A DNA stretch of 64,000 nucleotides from Pseudoalteromonas sp. OOF1S-7 (GCF_022347765.1 NZ_JAKRFZ010000025.1:1-64000); one strand, 5' to 3'; shown: positions 54,463-64,000, counted from the first letter of the stretch. A program made the numbers and translations. Notes: generated by a model from the letters alone, not told the origin.

Positions 54463-56196
54463 GTGAATTTATTAAAAATATTTAGTGAGAGCTACCCCAA
54501 TCGTGTGTTTATCTCTGTGTTGCTGGGCGCCATTTCGGGGATTTTATATTCGGGGTTAATCCCCTTCGTATTAATGAGTATTGAACGTCCGGCACCCGGT
54601 CTGCAGCTAGCAGAAATACCACATGCACGTTACGGTTTACTGGAAGTAGCCAACTATAAACTGGCGGCGTTATTTTTCCTGGCTTGTACTTTTATCCTGA
54701 TCATCAGAAGCCTTTCAGAGATCTTACTGCAGCGCGTTGCAACCGATGTTGCCAGGCAGCTCAGGGTCAGCTTCTACGATAAAATTGCCAGAACGCCATT
54801 GCACGTAATTGAGAAAATGGGGTCGTCTAAACTGGTTGCGTCGGTGAATCTGGATGTGCCCAGGATCATCAATGGTGCGCGCGCATTACCCCTGCTACTG
54901 ATTAACCTGGTGACTCTGGTTGGTATGCTGGGATTCCTTGTCTATCTCAACGACGCGGTATTTAAAATGGTGATGATTGCCATCGCGTTTGGCATCTTGG
55001 CCTATCAAATCCCCATGTTTTTTGGCAATAAGCTGCTTACTCGCGCCCGGGAATATCGAGATGCTATTCAGGAAGGGGTTAATGGTTTGATATCCGGTGC
55101 AAAGGAATTAAAGCTTGATGCTCAGAAAAGGGCTTATTTCCATCAGGATGCATTACTTAATAACGAAGCCAATATTCTTAAAAATGAGAAAACGGCACAG
55201 TCTGTCCTGATATCCACTATCAATTTTGGTGATTTACTCTGTTTCTTTGTTATCGGAGCATTGTGCTTTGTGTTCGTAAATTACCACTCTATCAGCAGTG
55301 GCGAACTGGTCGCGGTGATCATGGCGTTGCTGTATGTCACCGGCCCCATTAGCGTACTTCTTAACGCCCTGCCGCAATTAATGATGGCGACGATTTCATA
55401 CAAAAAATTCAACGCGCTACTCAATGCATTGCCGGAAGAGCAAATCGAGTATCAGGTTTCACCAGTCCCCGACTGGCAAACTTTACGATTTGATAATGTG
55501 GAGTTTGCTTATCCCGGTGATCAGGATGAGGCTGGCTTTGCCGTTGGTCCCATTAACCTGATACTGAACCGTGGCGAAATTGTCTTCATCGTTGGCTCTA
55601 ATGGCTCCGGGAAGTCGACCCTCAGCAAGTTACTGACCTTGCACTATCAGGCCGTAGGCGGACACATCTACTTTGACGACGTTGCACTCGACAACGGCAA
55701 TATCGAAAGTTACAGACAAGAGATCAGCGCAATTTATTCAAATTATTACCTGTTCGCAAAAATCCTCAAAGAGCTGGACAACGACACCATGGAGCAGATC
55801 CAGCATTACCTGAAGTTATTACACCTGGACCACAAAGTGACGATAGAAAATGGTTACTTCTCGACGGTGTCCTTATCCGATGGTCAGCGCAAGCGACTGG
55901 CGTTATTAGTCTCCTTTTTGGAAGACAAACAGGTGTATTTGTTCGATGAGTGGGCTGCCGATCAGGACCCAATTTTCAAAGAGGTGTTTTACAAACGCAT
56001 TTTGCCCAGCCTGAAAACAAAGCAGAAGCTGGTAATCGCCATCACCCATGATGACAAGTACTTCGAGCTGGCCGACCGAGTCATTGTGATGGAAAGCGGT
56101 CAGGTTGTAGAGCAGGCCTCATACACACAATATTTCGACAAATTACAGTTAAACCAGGCTGCCAAAAACGATTTCCTGGCAGAGGTAGGAGCGTAA
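54463..56196 (+). CDS. cyclic-peptide export ABC transporter (PvdE/SyrD type)
   Basis: A 577-residue fused permease-ATPase. Six membrane helices occupy about residues 15-330; the ATPase has Walker A VGSNGSGKST (about 376), signature LSDGQ and Walker B YLFDEWAADQDP. The DEWAADQDP string is characteristic of the cyclic-peptide exporter family that includes PvdE and SyrD. The start is GTG at 54463 with AGGAG six bases upstream. It stands between the acylase and the NRPS with gaps of three and one bases, so it should move the NRPS product to the periplasm. Confidence 0.93.
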   Translation: MNLLKIFSESYPNRVFISVLLGAISGILYSGLIPFVLMSIERPAPGLQLAEIPHARYGLLEVANYKLAALFFLACTFILIIRSLSEILLQRVATDVARQLRVSFYDKIARTPLHVIEKMGSSKLVASVNLDVPRIINGARALPLLLINLVTLVGMLGFLVYLNDAVFKMVMIAIAFGILAYQIPMFFGNKLLTRAREYRDAIQEGVNGLISGAKELKLDAQKRAYFHQDALLNNEANILKNEKTAQSVLISTINFGDLLCFFVIGALCFVFVNYHSISSGELVAVIMALLYVTGPISVLLNALPQLMMATISYKKFNALLNALPEEQIEYQVSPVPDWQTLRFDNVEFAYPGDQDEAGFAVGPINLILNRGEIVFIVGSNGSGKSTLSKLLTLHYQAVGGHIYFDDVALDNGNIESYRQEISAIYSNYYLFAKILKELDNDTMEQIQHYLKLLHLDHKVTIENGYFSTVSLSDGQRKRLALLVSFLEDKQVYLFDEWAADQDPIFKEVFYKRILPSLKTKQKLVIAITHDDKYFELADRVIVMESGQVVEQASYTQYFDKLQLNQAAKNDFLAEVGA

Positions 56197-56197
56197 A

Positions 56198-59100
56198 ATG
56201 ACACATTCTCAATGGCAATTAACCGCCTCCCAGCGCGATATACTATTAGATCAGCTCTATTTCCCGGATAGTGCCATTTACAATATTGGTGGCTATATCG
56301 TGTGTGACAACATTGACTGTACTGAACTGGTACAGGCGCATAAGGCTCTGGTGCGCAGTCACGAAGCGTTTGCGATGCGCATTAGTCAGCAAAGCGGAAC
56401 GTTTGCCGTTTATCTGAGTCAAGACGTAGATGACAGCCTGCCTGTGATCGATTTTAGCAACGAACCAGATGCTGAACAGAGTGCTAAAGCCTGGCTTGAC
56501 GCGCGCTTTGCACAAACGCAAGCGATTTTTGACACACAACTGGCCCGAGGGTTTTTGCTCAGAATATCTCAGCAGCAGCACTGGTATGTTGGACTAAGCC
56601 ACCACCTGGCAATGGACGGATTTGGTTTTGCGATATGGGTTAAGCAACTGGCCGCTTTGTACAACAGCGAAAAAATACAGGACGATGCCAGGTTATCACT
56701 CAAAGAAATCGCTCAGCTGGATAATGCCTATCGGGACAGTACTAAATATCAAAAAGATGCCACCTTCTGGCAAGATTATCTCGCCAGTTACCAGAGAGAG
56801 CGACTGGCTCCGCGTCACCATAGCGAGGGGGACCAGCAGCGCAGTACCCGTGCCATTTATCCACTTTCCAGAGCGGTATTTGATAATCTCAACCAGCACG
56901 CCAAACACGCTAAGCTGGGTGCTGCACAGGTGTTGCTGGCCACATTAGCCTATTACTTTTCGTTGCATACCAATCAAAAAGCACTGTTGTTCGGTAACCC
57001 GAGTCATAACCGTAAAACCGCACTGCAAAAACAAAAGTTGTCGGTGTTTACCAGCATCAGCCCATTGCTGATCTCAGTGCAGGACCTGCGTGTCATGAGC
57101 GAGCTGGTGAAGCAGGTTGCGCAGGCGCAAAAGGCCACCTATCGGCATCAACAGTATCCTCTGGGTCAGTTACTGAAAGACCAGCAACACAGTGGTGAGC
57201 AGGGCAGTTTTTTTGATTTTAGCTTTAACTACCTGACACTGAATTTTGCCGATATTCATTTCTCAAATCAGCCGGCGCGATTCCACTACCTTAATGCCAA
57301 CGCCGAAAAAATCCCTTTTACGCTGACGGTATGGGATAACAATGACACCGATCTGGAACTGCAAATCGATTTTAACCATCGTTATTTTAACCAGGCAGAG
57401 ATTGATGCCATCGCGCAAAGGTATCAGCGTGCACTGGCTTATCTTAGCCAGCATGGACTGGATTGTGCGCTGAGCGATTTGCCCTTCTCAGGCGATGCTG
57501 AGCAGCAGTGGCTGTTGGGGACATCACACAGTCCAGTCAGTTATGACACAGAGCTGAGCCTGCATCAGCAATTCAGCCACCAGGCTCAGCTGACGCCCGA
57601 GGCCATTGCCATTGAGATGCCCGACGGGCAGACACTGAGCTATGCCCAGCTGGACGCCGGTGCCAATCGCATTGCCGCTTATCTGCAGCAACAATACACG
57701 CTCAGTGCCGATACCCTGGTGGGCGTCAGCACGCAGCGACACGCCGAGATGGTGATGGTGATACTGGCCATTCTTAAAACCGGTGCGGCCTATTTGCCGC
57801 TTGACCCCGGCTACCCCAGTGCCCGACTGGCACAGATCATCGATGACGCTAAGCCGGTTGTGACTCTCACTGATAACCCGGCAATCCTGCAAGGGCTGGG
57901 CACCGACACGCTGAGCCTGGCCACTGTGAATGACGCGGCTATCTCATCTGCTTACCAGCCAGCTGCGCATCAGGGCGATAACCTGGCCTATGCTATTTAT
58001 ACGTCAGGGTCTACCGGCAAGCCTAAGGGCGTGGCGATAAGCCACCGTAATGTCAATGCACTGCTGAGCTGGGCCGACACGGTATACAGTCGCGAAGATT
58101 ACGCGCGGGTGTTATGCAGCACGTCGATTAACTTTGACCTGTCGGCATTTGAACTCTTTTTTACCCTGACCCGGGGCGGCACCTGTGTGCTGGTGGACAA
58201 TGCCCTGAGCCTGCTGGACTATCCGCTGCAGGTATCGCTTATTAATACCGTGCCATCGGCCATCAAGGCGTTACTGGAGCAAGGGGGGATCCCGGCGGGC
58301 GTACGGGTAGTGAACCTGGCCGGTGAGCCGCTGGGTCGCGATGTGGTAAACCAGTTACTTACAGGCCAGCATTGTGAGCGAGTCTATAACCTCTATGGTC
58401 CGTCGGAAGACACTACCTATTCAACCTGCGCCTGTTTCACGCAAGAAATCGACCATGTCCCGAGTATCGGCCAGGCGATTAGCAACACGCAGGCATTGAT
58501 CCTCAATGACCAGCTGGCGCTGTTGCCGTATGGGGCAACCGGTGAGTTATACCTAGGCGGCGACGGACTGGCGCGAGGCTATCTGAATCAGCCCCGGCTG
58601 ACCGCCGAACGGTTTATCGACAATCCCTTTTATGATGCCAAGGTGGCGGGCAGTTCAAAGCGTCTGTATCGCACCGGCGATTTAGTCCGCTATCAGGCGG
58701 ATGGCAATCTGGCTTTTGTGGGCCGTGCAGACGATCAGATAAAAATTCGTGGCTTCCGGGTGGAGCTGGGCGAGATAAGCGAGCAGCTGAGTCGCCAGGC
58801 GGCGATCGACAGTGCGGTGGTGCTGGCGAAAAGCGGCGTCAACGGGACCTACCTGGTGGCCTATGTGCAGCCGACAGAGGCGCTGGATGAAGAGTCATAT
58901 GCTGACTTTATCAGCCAGGCGCTGAGAACGCTTGCGAGCCGTTTACCGGACTACATGGTGCCGAAACTGGGGCTGGTGGTGCCACAGTGGCCGCTGACGG
59001 CCAGCGGTAAAATCGATAAAAAGGCACTGCCAGAAGTCGAGGCAGGCACACAACCGGGCCTCTATGTGGCACCGCAAAACGACACCGAACGCGCGGTGTG

Positions 59101-62100
59101 TGCTATCTGGGCTGAGCTGCTTAATATGGATGCGGCGACGATCAGTGCCACAGCGAACTTTTTTGAACTGGGCGGGCACTCGCTGCTGAGCCTGAAGCTG
59201 GTGGCAAGGCTGAACCAGCTTGGGTATCAGGTGAGTGCAAAAGATGTCCTTCGCTGCACTTCGGTGCAACAAATGGCTGTATTGCTCGAAACGGTGCCAG
59301 CTTATTGTGAACCGGTTTCATCCAGCCAGATCCCCGCAGGCTGTGAACGGATCACGCCTGAACACCTGGATCTGATCAGTCTGAGTCAGCCACAAATAGA
59401 CACTCTGTGCAGTCAGTTTGCTGGGGGGGCTGCCAACATACAAGATATATATCCGCTGGCCTCGTTGCAGGAAGGGATCTTGTATCATCACATGTTAGAT
59501 CCTGAAAACGACCCTTATGTATCCTGGTATTTGTTGGCGTTGCAATCTGAGTCACATTTGCCTCTGTTATTGCGGGCTATCCAGTCGGTAATCGAAGAGC
59601 ACGATATCCTGCGGACCGGCTTTTGTTGGCAGGGGTTGGATGAGCCCGTGCAGGTCGTACTGAGACAGGTACAACTTGACGTACATTACCTTGATGTGCC
59701 TGACACTGCAGACCCTCAGCAGGAGATGACAGCGCATTTACAGTGCGACAAACACAGCTTTGACTTACACCAGGCGCCCTTAATGAGAGTGACGGTCGCG
59801 CAAACGTCCGGACAGTGCATTATTGGCGTGCAAATGCACCACCTGATTGATGACGCCATGTCTTTGTATGCGATCCAAAATCAGCTGCAAGATTACCTTA
59901 AAGGGCCGGCGACGGTGCCGTTGCGGATGCCGTCGCAATCTGGGTTCCGGGCTGTGATAGCGCAGCGTCAGCAAATGCAGCTCAATGACGCGGAAGCTTT
60001 TTTTACGGACATGCTGGCTGACGTTGAGGATCCCAGCTTTCCTTTTGGGCTCACGGATGTCACAGGAAAAGGGCTGGGAATGGACGAAACCAGCCTGACG
60101 CTTGCAAGTGAGACCAGCCGCCAGATCCGAATGTTGTGTGAGCGTCATCAGGTCAGTCCGGCGGCTTTATTCCATAGTGCCTGGGCGATGGTGCTGGGCA
60201 CATGTTGTAACCAGCCTCAGGTGGTTCTGGGGACTGTACTGTCCGGTCGGATGCAGTCTATGGGTGATGCGCAGATGATCCTCGGGATGCTGATCAACAC
60301 CTTACCTTTGAAGGTGGATCTACAACACAGTGCCAGTCAGGTGATCCAGCAAGTGCAGCGCGGGTTACTGGCGCTAACCAGTTTTGAACATACGCCTTTG
60401 GCCGTTGCGACGGGATGCAGTGCGGTGGCGAGCGACACCCCGCTGTTCAGTTCATTGATCAATTACCGTCATGCCCGGGAGCTGCACACACAAGACAATG
60501 CACTGAGGCTGCTGGATAGTTTTGAACGCACTAACTATCCATTTTCTGTCAGCGTAGACGACTTCGTTGAGCAGGGGGATTTTGTCCTGAGCGTACAGAT
60601 TGATGAGTCCGTTGGTGCGAAGCGAATAGCGGATTACATGGTGCAGGCCGTGTGTTTTTTACTAGCACAATTAGATGCCGATGATGGCAAGCCTGTCGCT
60701 GCGGCCGATTTGCTCTCGGCGTCTGAGCGCTCGCAGTTACTACAAGCGCAGCGCGTTGACAATCCCTGGTCCGAACTGATGATCCATCAATTGTTTGAGC
60801 GCCAGGTAGCGCGTAATGGGGCTGCCACCGCCATTATTGATGAGCAAGCTGAGCTCAGCTACGAGCAGCTTAACGGGCAGGCCAATCAGCTGGCCCACTA
60901 CTTGCGAGCTCAGGGTCATATTGGGGCGGACACCATTATCGGCCTGTGCATGGAGCGCAGCCCTGATATGCTGATTGCGCTGCTGGCCGTGTTAAAAGCC
61001 GGCGGTGCTTATTTGCCATTAGACCCTGACTACCCACAGCAGCGCCTGGCGTATATGTTGGAAGATTCTCAGGTCAATCTGGTGTTGTGCTCAAAGACGT
61101 GCACACAGACGCTGGCAGGGTTCAGTGGTGACATGGTGCAACTGGACGCCCTGCTTGAAGGTGAAGTGTTGCAACAGTACAGTGCTGATAATCTTCCCCA
61201 TGATCTCAGTATACAGGCACCGTCAGCGCTGGCATATGCTATGTATACCTCAGGCTCGACCGGACAGCCCAAAGGGGTGCTGATCGAGCACCAAAATCTG
61301 ACCAACTTTGCGCTGAACTGTGAGGCGAACTACGGCCTGAGCGGCGCGGATCGCATGTTGCAATTTTCGACCATGAACTTTGATATTTTTGTCGAAGAGT
61401 GGATAGCGTCTTTGTGCTTTGGCGCGACCTTAGTGCTGCGCAATGACCAGGTGATGGCGGGCAAGCAAGGGTTTATTGCATTTTGCCAGCAACACGCCAT
61501 CACGGTGGCCAGTTTGCCCACTTCCTTTTGGCATCACCTGCACCTCAATGCATCTGAGTTAGCTGCATTGTCACTGCGAATGATCATCGTGGGGGGAGAG
61601 GCACTGGACGTAGCCGGGCTTGAGGTGATTGCTGCTCAACAAGGGCGCTGCGTTTTGATGAACACTTATGGCCCGACCGAAACCACCATTACGGCCACTT
61701 CCCTGCGCATTGATCACAGTACCGATCTCACCAGGACAATCACCATTGGTAAGCCGAATCCCAATATGGCCGCCGCGGTACTAGGGCAAAGCGGCCAGCT
61801 TTGTCCGCTTGGCGTGGCTGGTGAGCTGCACCTGGGTGGCCGGGGATTAGCGCGGGGTTATCTGGGGCTTGAGCAGGCAAATAAAGAAAAGTTTGTCTTA
61901 AACCAGTCTGTTAACGGACTGCCGGCATGGGCGTCGAGGTTATATAAAACCGGTGATCTTGTCAGAGTCAATCAGGCGGGTGAACTGGAATTTTTGGGTC
62001 GTGTCGATGAGCAGGTCAAGATCCGGGGCTTCCGTGTCGAGCTGTCAGAAATCGAGCATCGACTCATGGCTCTGGCAGGCGTCGAGCGAGCCCTGGTGCT

Positions 62101-62641
62101 GGCCAACCAATCACCCGGCGCACAGCCCCAACTGGTTGCCTATGTTGAATTTCAACAGCATGAAGCAGCGCCAGACAGTGGCCAGTTAAAGCTGCTGTTA
62201 CAGGCACAGCTACCCAATTATATGGTGCCGTCACACTTTGTGGCGATAACCGACTGGCCTTTGCTGCCGAGCGGAAAGGTAAACCGCAAGGCATTACCGG
62301 CCCCTGTTAGCAGCCAGTCAGCAGAACCTTATCAGGCTGCGCGAACAGAAACGGAGCAACAGGTACAGCAGATCTGCGCCGATTTGCTCGAACGGCCTTT
62401 TGACACACTCAGCGTCACGGCCAACTTTTTTGAACTGGGTGGGCACTCGTTGCTGGTGATGCGCCTGGTGACCCGGCTCAACGACACTTTTGCGATAAAC
62501 CTGGCCATTCAGGATTTATATCAGCAGATGACCGTTGCCAACATCAGTCGCCACATCGACGACGTTTTATCTTTGCATGCCAGTGACGCGCGCACGGAAC
62601 AAAGTGCGGCTGTATCCGATTTAGAGGAATTTACCCTATGA
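56198..62641 (+). CDS. nonribosomal peptide synthetase, C-A-T-C-A-T
   Basis: A 2147-residue two-module enzyme. C1 (1-430, HHLAMDG at 135-141) resembles starter-type condensation domains and may accept a fatty acyl or other acyl group. A1 (about 455-960, YTSGSTGKPKG near 601) has specificity residues that I read as D-L-F-T-N-A-L-T-Y, close to a published alanine code. T1 (Ser in LGGHSLLSL near 995) follows. C2 (about 1083-1500, DIYPLASLQEGILYHH) has HHLIDDA in place of HHxxxDG. A2 (about 1505-2015) reads D-I-E-S-I-V-T-I-T, which I cannot assign. T2 is near 2084. There is no epimerase or thioesterase, so the chain passes to the next protein. AGGAG precedes the ATG. Confidence 0.95.
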   Translation: MTHSQWQLTASQRDILLDQLYFPDSAIYNIGGYIVCDNIDCTELVQAHKALVRSHEAFAMRISQQSGTFAVYLSQDVDDSLPVIDFSNEPDAEQSAKAWLDARFAQTQAIFDTQLARGFLLRISQQQHWYVGLSHHLAMDGFGFAIWVKQLAALYNSEKIQDDARLSLKEIAQLDNAYRDSTKYQKDATFWQDYLASYQRERLAPRHHSEGDQQRSTRAIYPLSRAVFDNLNQHAKHAKLGAAQVLLATLAYYFSLHTNQKALLFGNPSHNRKTALQKQKLSVFTSISPLLISVQDLRVMSELVKQVAQAQKATYRHQQYPLGQLLKDQQHSGEQGSFFDFSFNYLTLNFADIHFSNQPARFHYLNANAEKIPFTLTVWDNNDTDLELQIDFNHRYFNQAEIDAIAQRYQRALAYLSQHGLDCALSDLPFSGDAEQQWLLGTSHSPVSYDTELSLHQQFSHQAQLTPEAIAIEMPDGQTLSYAQLDAGANRIAAYLQQQYTLSADTLVGVSTQRHAEMVMVILAILKTGAAYLPLDPGYPSARLAQIIDDAKPVVTLTDNPAILQGLGTDTLSLATVNDAAISSAYQPAAHQGDNLAYAIYTSGSTGKPKGVAISHRNVNALLSWADTVYSREDYARVLCSTSINFDLSAFELFFTLTRGGTCVLVDNALSLLDYPLQVSLINTVPSAIKALLEQGGIPAGVRVVNLAGEPLGRDVVNQLLTGQHCERVYNLYGPSEDTTYSTCACFTQEIDHVPSIGQAISNTQALILNDQLALLPYGATGELYLGGDGLARGYLNQPRLTAERFIDNPFYDAKVAGSSKRLYRTGDLVRYQADGNLAFVGRADDQIKIRGFRVELGEISEQLSRQAAIDSAVVLAKSGVNGTYLVAYVQPTEALDEESYADFISQALRTLASRLPDYMVPKLGLVVPQWPLTASGKIDKKALPEVEAGTQPGLYVAPQNDTERAVCAIWAELLNMDAATISATANFFELGGHSLLSLKLVARLNQLGYQVSAKDVLRCTSVQQMAVLLETVPAYCEPVSSSQIPAGCERITPEHLDLISLSQPQIDTLCSQFAGGAANIQDIYPLASLQEGILYHHMLDPENDPYVSWYLLALQSESHLPLLLRAIQSVIEEHDILRTGFCWQGLDEPVQVVLRQVQLDVHYLDVPDTADPQQEMTAHLQCDKHSFDLHQAPLMRVTVAQTSGQCIIGVQMHHLIDDAMSLYAIQNQLQDYLKGPATVPLRMPSQSGFRAVIAQRQQMQLNDAEAFFTDMLADVEDPSFPFGLTDVTGKGLGMDETSLTLASETSRQIRMLCERHQVSPAALFHSAWAMVLGTCCNQPQVVLGTVLSGRMQSMGDAQMILGMLINTLPLKVDLQHSASQVIQQVQRGLLALTSFEHTPLAVATGCSAVASDTPLFSSLINYRHARELHTQDNALRLLDSFERTNYPFSVSVDDFVEQGDFVLSVQIDESVGAKRIADYMVQAVCFLLAQLDADDGKPVAAADLLSASERSQLLQAQRVDNPWSELMIHQLFERQVARNGAATAIIDEQAELSYEQLNGQANQLAHYLRAQGHIGADTIIGLCMERSPDMLIALLAVLKAGGAYLPLDPDYPQQRLAYMLEDSQVNLVLCSKTCTQTLAGFSGDMVQLDALLEGEVLQQYSADNLPHDLSIQAPSALAYAMYTSGSTGQPKGVLIEHQNLTNFALNCEANYGLSGADRMLQFSTMNFDIFVEEWIASLCFGATLVLRNDQVMAGKQGFIAFCQQHAITVASLPTSFWHHLHLNASELAALSLRMIIVGGEALDVAGLEVIAAQQGRCVLMNTYGPTETTITATSLRIDHSTDLTRTITIGKPNPNMAAAVLGQSGQLCPLGVAGELHLGGRGLARGYLGLEQANKEKFVLNQSVNGLPAWASRLYKTGDLVRVNQAGELEFLGRVDEQVKIRGFRVELSEIEHRLMALAGVERALVLANQSPGAQPQLVAYVEFQQHEAAPDSGQLKLLLQAQLPNYMVPSHFVAITDWPLLPSGKVNRKALPAPVSSQSAEPYQAARTETEQQVQQICADLLERPFDTLSVTANFFELGGHSLLVMRLVTRLNDTFAINLAIQDLYQQMTVANISRHIDDVLSLHASDARTEQSAAVSDLEEFTL

Positions 62642-64000
62642 TGATCCATGAACTATATCGCGCTTTAGTGGCGCAAGGTGCCAGCGCACAGCACCATCAA
62701 GGTGAAGTTAAGTTACAACTCCCAAAAACCCTGAATGCGGCGCTAAAACAGCAGCTGATAGAGCGCAAAGATGAGTTAAAACAGTATTTGCTGGGGTTGT
62801 ATGCCAGTGCGGCTCAGGTGAGTGCAATTGCACCGATACCGCGCACCCAGGCACATTACCCTTTGTCATCGGCGCAACAAAGATTGTGGTTTATCGATCA
62901 GTTGCAGGGCAATACCGTCGAGTACAATATGTCGGCTGCCTTCAGCGTCTGCGGCCAGTTCGAACCGGCGTTGCTGGAACAAACCATGCAGTCCATCGTC
63001 GCGCGCCATGAGATACTCCGCACCCGATATATCGAAGTGGCGGGGGAAGGAAGGCAGATTGTGCAAACAGCGCCATCCCGGCTTGTGTGTTTTCACGACC
63101 TGAGCCACCTGGATGCGTCGGCACAGCAAGCACAGCTCGAGCGCTTACAGGCAGACGAAACCGCTTACGCCTTTGATTTAAGTACAGACAGCTTGATCCG
63201 GGTGCACTATTCGATGCTTTCACCGCTGCAGGGCATGCTGCTGTTTAACCTGCATCATATTGTCTCGGATGGTTATTCGGTGGCCCTGCTGGTTGAGGAA
63301 TTTTCACAGACCTACGCGGCTCTGGCCGCAGGACTGCAACCGGAACTGGCGCCACTGCCACTGCACTACATTGATTATGCACAGTGGCAGCAAAACGAAG
63401 CCCGGGCACAGTATCAAACCCAGCTGGATTACTGGCAGCAGCAGCTGGCAGATGCACCTGAAGTTCATACATTACCGTTATCGGGACTGCGAGACGCTCA
63501 GCAACATCCGGCACAAAAATACACTCAGCAATTGCCTCAAACTGTGGCCGAAGCGGTTGCCAACAGTGCCGACGCCTTTAAACTCAGCCCCTTTGCGTTT
63601 TTACATGCGTTGTTGTCACTGGTGTTAGCAAGGCACAGTCACAGCCAGGATATCGTCATCGGGACTCCGGTTGAGAATCGGCTGCAAAACGGATTGCAGT
63701 CGCTGATGGGCTTTTTTGTTAACACCGTACCACTGCGGGTATCGACTGAGTTTGACACCCTGGCGGCGTATTTTGAGCACGTTAAAGGCATCAATCAACA
63801 GGCACTGGCAAATCAGGCGTTACCTCTGGAGCAGCTGATTGAGGGACTACAGATCTCACGCAGCCTGGTTCATGCTCCTTTATTTCAGATCCTTCTGACG
63901 GTGGAGGGAACACCGGCTCAGCCTGTCAGCACGCACTTTAGCGTTGCCGATGCGCAGTTAACGCAGCAAGCCCTGCCGGTAAGCAACAGCAAGTTCGACC
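62638..64000 (+). CDS. second NRPS, TubC-like docking domain plus condensation domain (cut by window end)
   Basis: Open from ATG 62638 (overlapping the stop of the first NRPS as ATGA, with GAGGA nine bases upstream) to the window end. The first 55 residues (IHELYRALVAQGAS..., KTLNAALKQQLIERKDELKQYL) resemble a TubC N-terminal docking domain, which holds consecutive NRPS proteins together. A condensation domain follows from about residue 80 (YPLSSAQQRLWFIDQL, ARHEILRTRY, HHIVSDGYS, GTPVENRL, GFFVNTVPLR). This is an LCL-like domain by motif. About 454 residues are visible; further modules lie beyond the window. Confidence 0.92.
   Translation, partial: MMIHELYRALVAQGASAQHHQGEVKLQLPKTLNAALKQQLIERKDELKQYLLGLYASAAQVSAIAPIPRTQAHYPLSSAQQRLWFIDQLQGNTVEYNMSAAFSVCGQFEPALLEQTMQSIVARHEILRTRYIEVAGEGRQIVQTAPSRLVCFHDLSHLDASAQQAQLERLQADETAYAFDLSTDSLIRVHYSMLSPLQGMLLFNLHHIVSDGYSVALLVEEFSQTYAALAAGLQPELAPLPLHYIDYAQWQQNEARAQYQTQLDYWQQQLADAPEVHTLPLSGLRDAQQHPAQKYTQQLPQTVAEAVANSADAFKLSPFAFLHALLSLVLARHSHSQDIVIGTPVENRLQNGLQSLMGFFVNTVPLRVSTEFDTLAAYFEHVKGINQQALANQALPLEQLIEGLQISRSLVHAPLFQILLTVEGTPAQPVSTHFSVADAQLTQQALPVSNSKFD

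Overview
The window reads as chromosomal DNA of a marine gammaproteobacterium of the order Alteromonadales, most likely Pseudoalteromonas. This is inferred from the E. coli-like rsxABCDGE-nth order, the tig-clpP-clpX-lon-hupB-ppiD string, an extragenic repeat I associate with Pseudoalteromonas, double-glycine leader peptides and an accessory NRPS locus. No database search was possible, so genus level is an inference.

Layout. 0-0.35 kb: tandem tRNA-Glu array, first copy cut by the window edge. 0.5-5.3 kb: an Aer-like chemoreceptor, two proteins of unknown function and a lactate-permease gene interrupted by an in-frame TAG. 5.4-12.2 kb, minus strand: the Rnf/Rsx electron-transport operon followed by nth. 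12.3-14.3 kb: a membrane protein with degenerate GGDEF and EAL domains. 14.48-14.86 kb: four identical tRNA-Asn genes with a strong promoter. 14.9-16.0 kb: a gene-free region with a dense, helically spaced GATC cluster and an inverted pair of DnaA boxes, leading into a MATE exporter-uvrB operon. 19.4-33.1 kb: housekeeping and regulatory genes (outer-membrane protein, two LysR regulators of which one is MetR-like, GST, two acetyltransferases, iron alcohol dehydrogenase, ElyC-like protein, GAF-GAF-GGDEF-EAL protein, pyrC, a solute-binding protein, an FHA protein, folD). 33.4-34.0 kb: tRNA cluster Pro-Arg-His-Pro-Pro with a clear promoter. 34.3-43.4 kb: protein-quality-control genes tig, clpP, clpX, lon, hupB, ppiD; lon has a heat-shock type promoter.

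43.4-52 kb is accessory and gene-poor. It holds two related 47-48 residue peptides with Gly-Gly at the same position (28-29), a small protein resembling a membrane-fusion adaptor without its coiled-coil hairpin, a LuxR-type regulator, a CadC-like membrane regulator with a propeller-like C-terminus, an orphan ParB-like protein and a 64-residue protein. From 52 kb to the end runs a nonribosomal peptide locus on the plus strand: penicillin-acylase family enzyme, cyclic-peptide-type ABC exporter, a 2147-residue NRPS (C-A-T-C-A-T) and the start of a second NRPS with a TubC-like docking segment, cut by the window end.

How genes may work together: Rsx couples electron transfer to ion movement across the inner membrane; the tig-ppiD block covers folding, proteolysis and nucleoid packing; the NRPS locus appears to make an acylated peptide, export it and possibly trim it with the acylase. 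The peptide pair, adaptor-like protein and regulators between 44 and 50 kb may be a separate, poorly described peptide export or signalling system.
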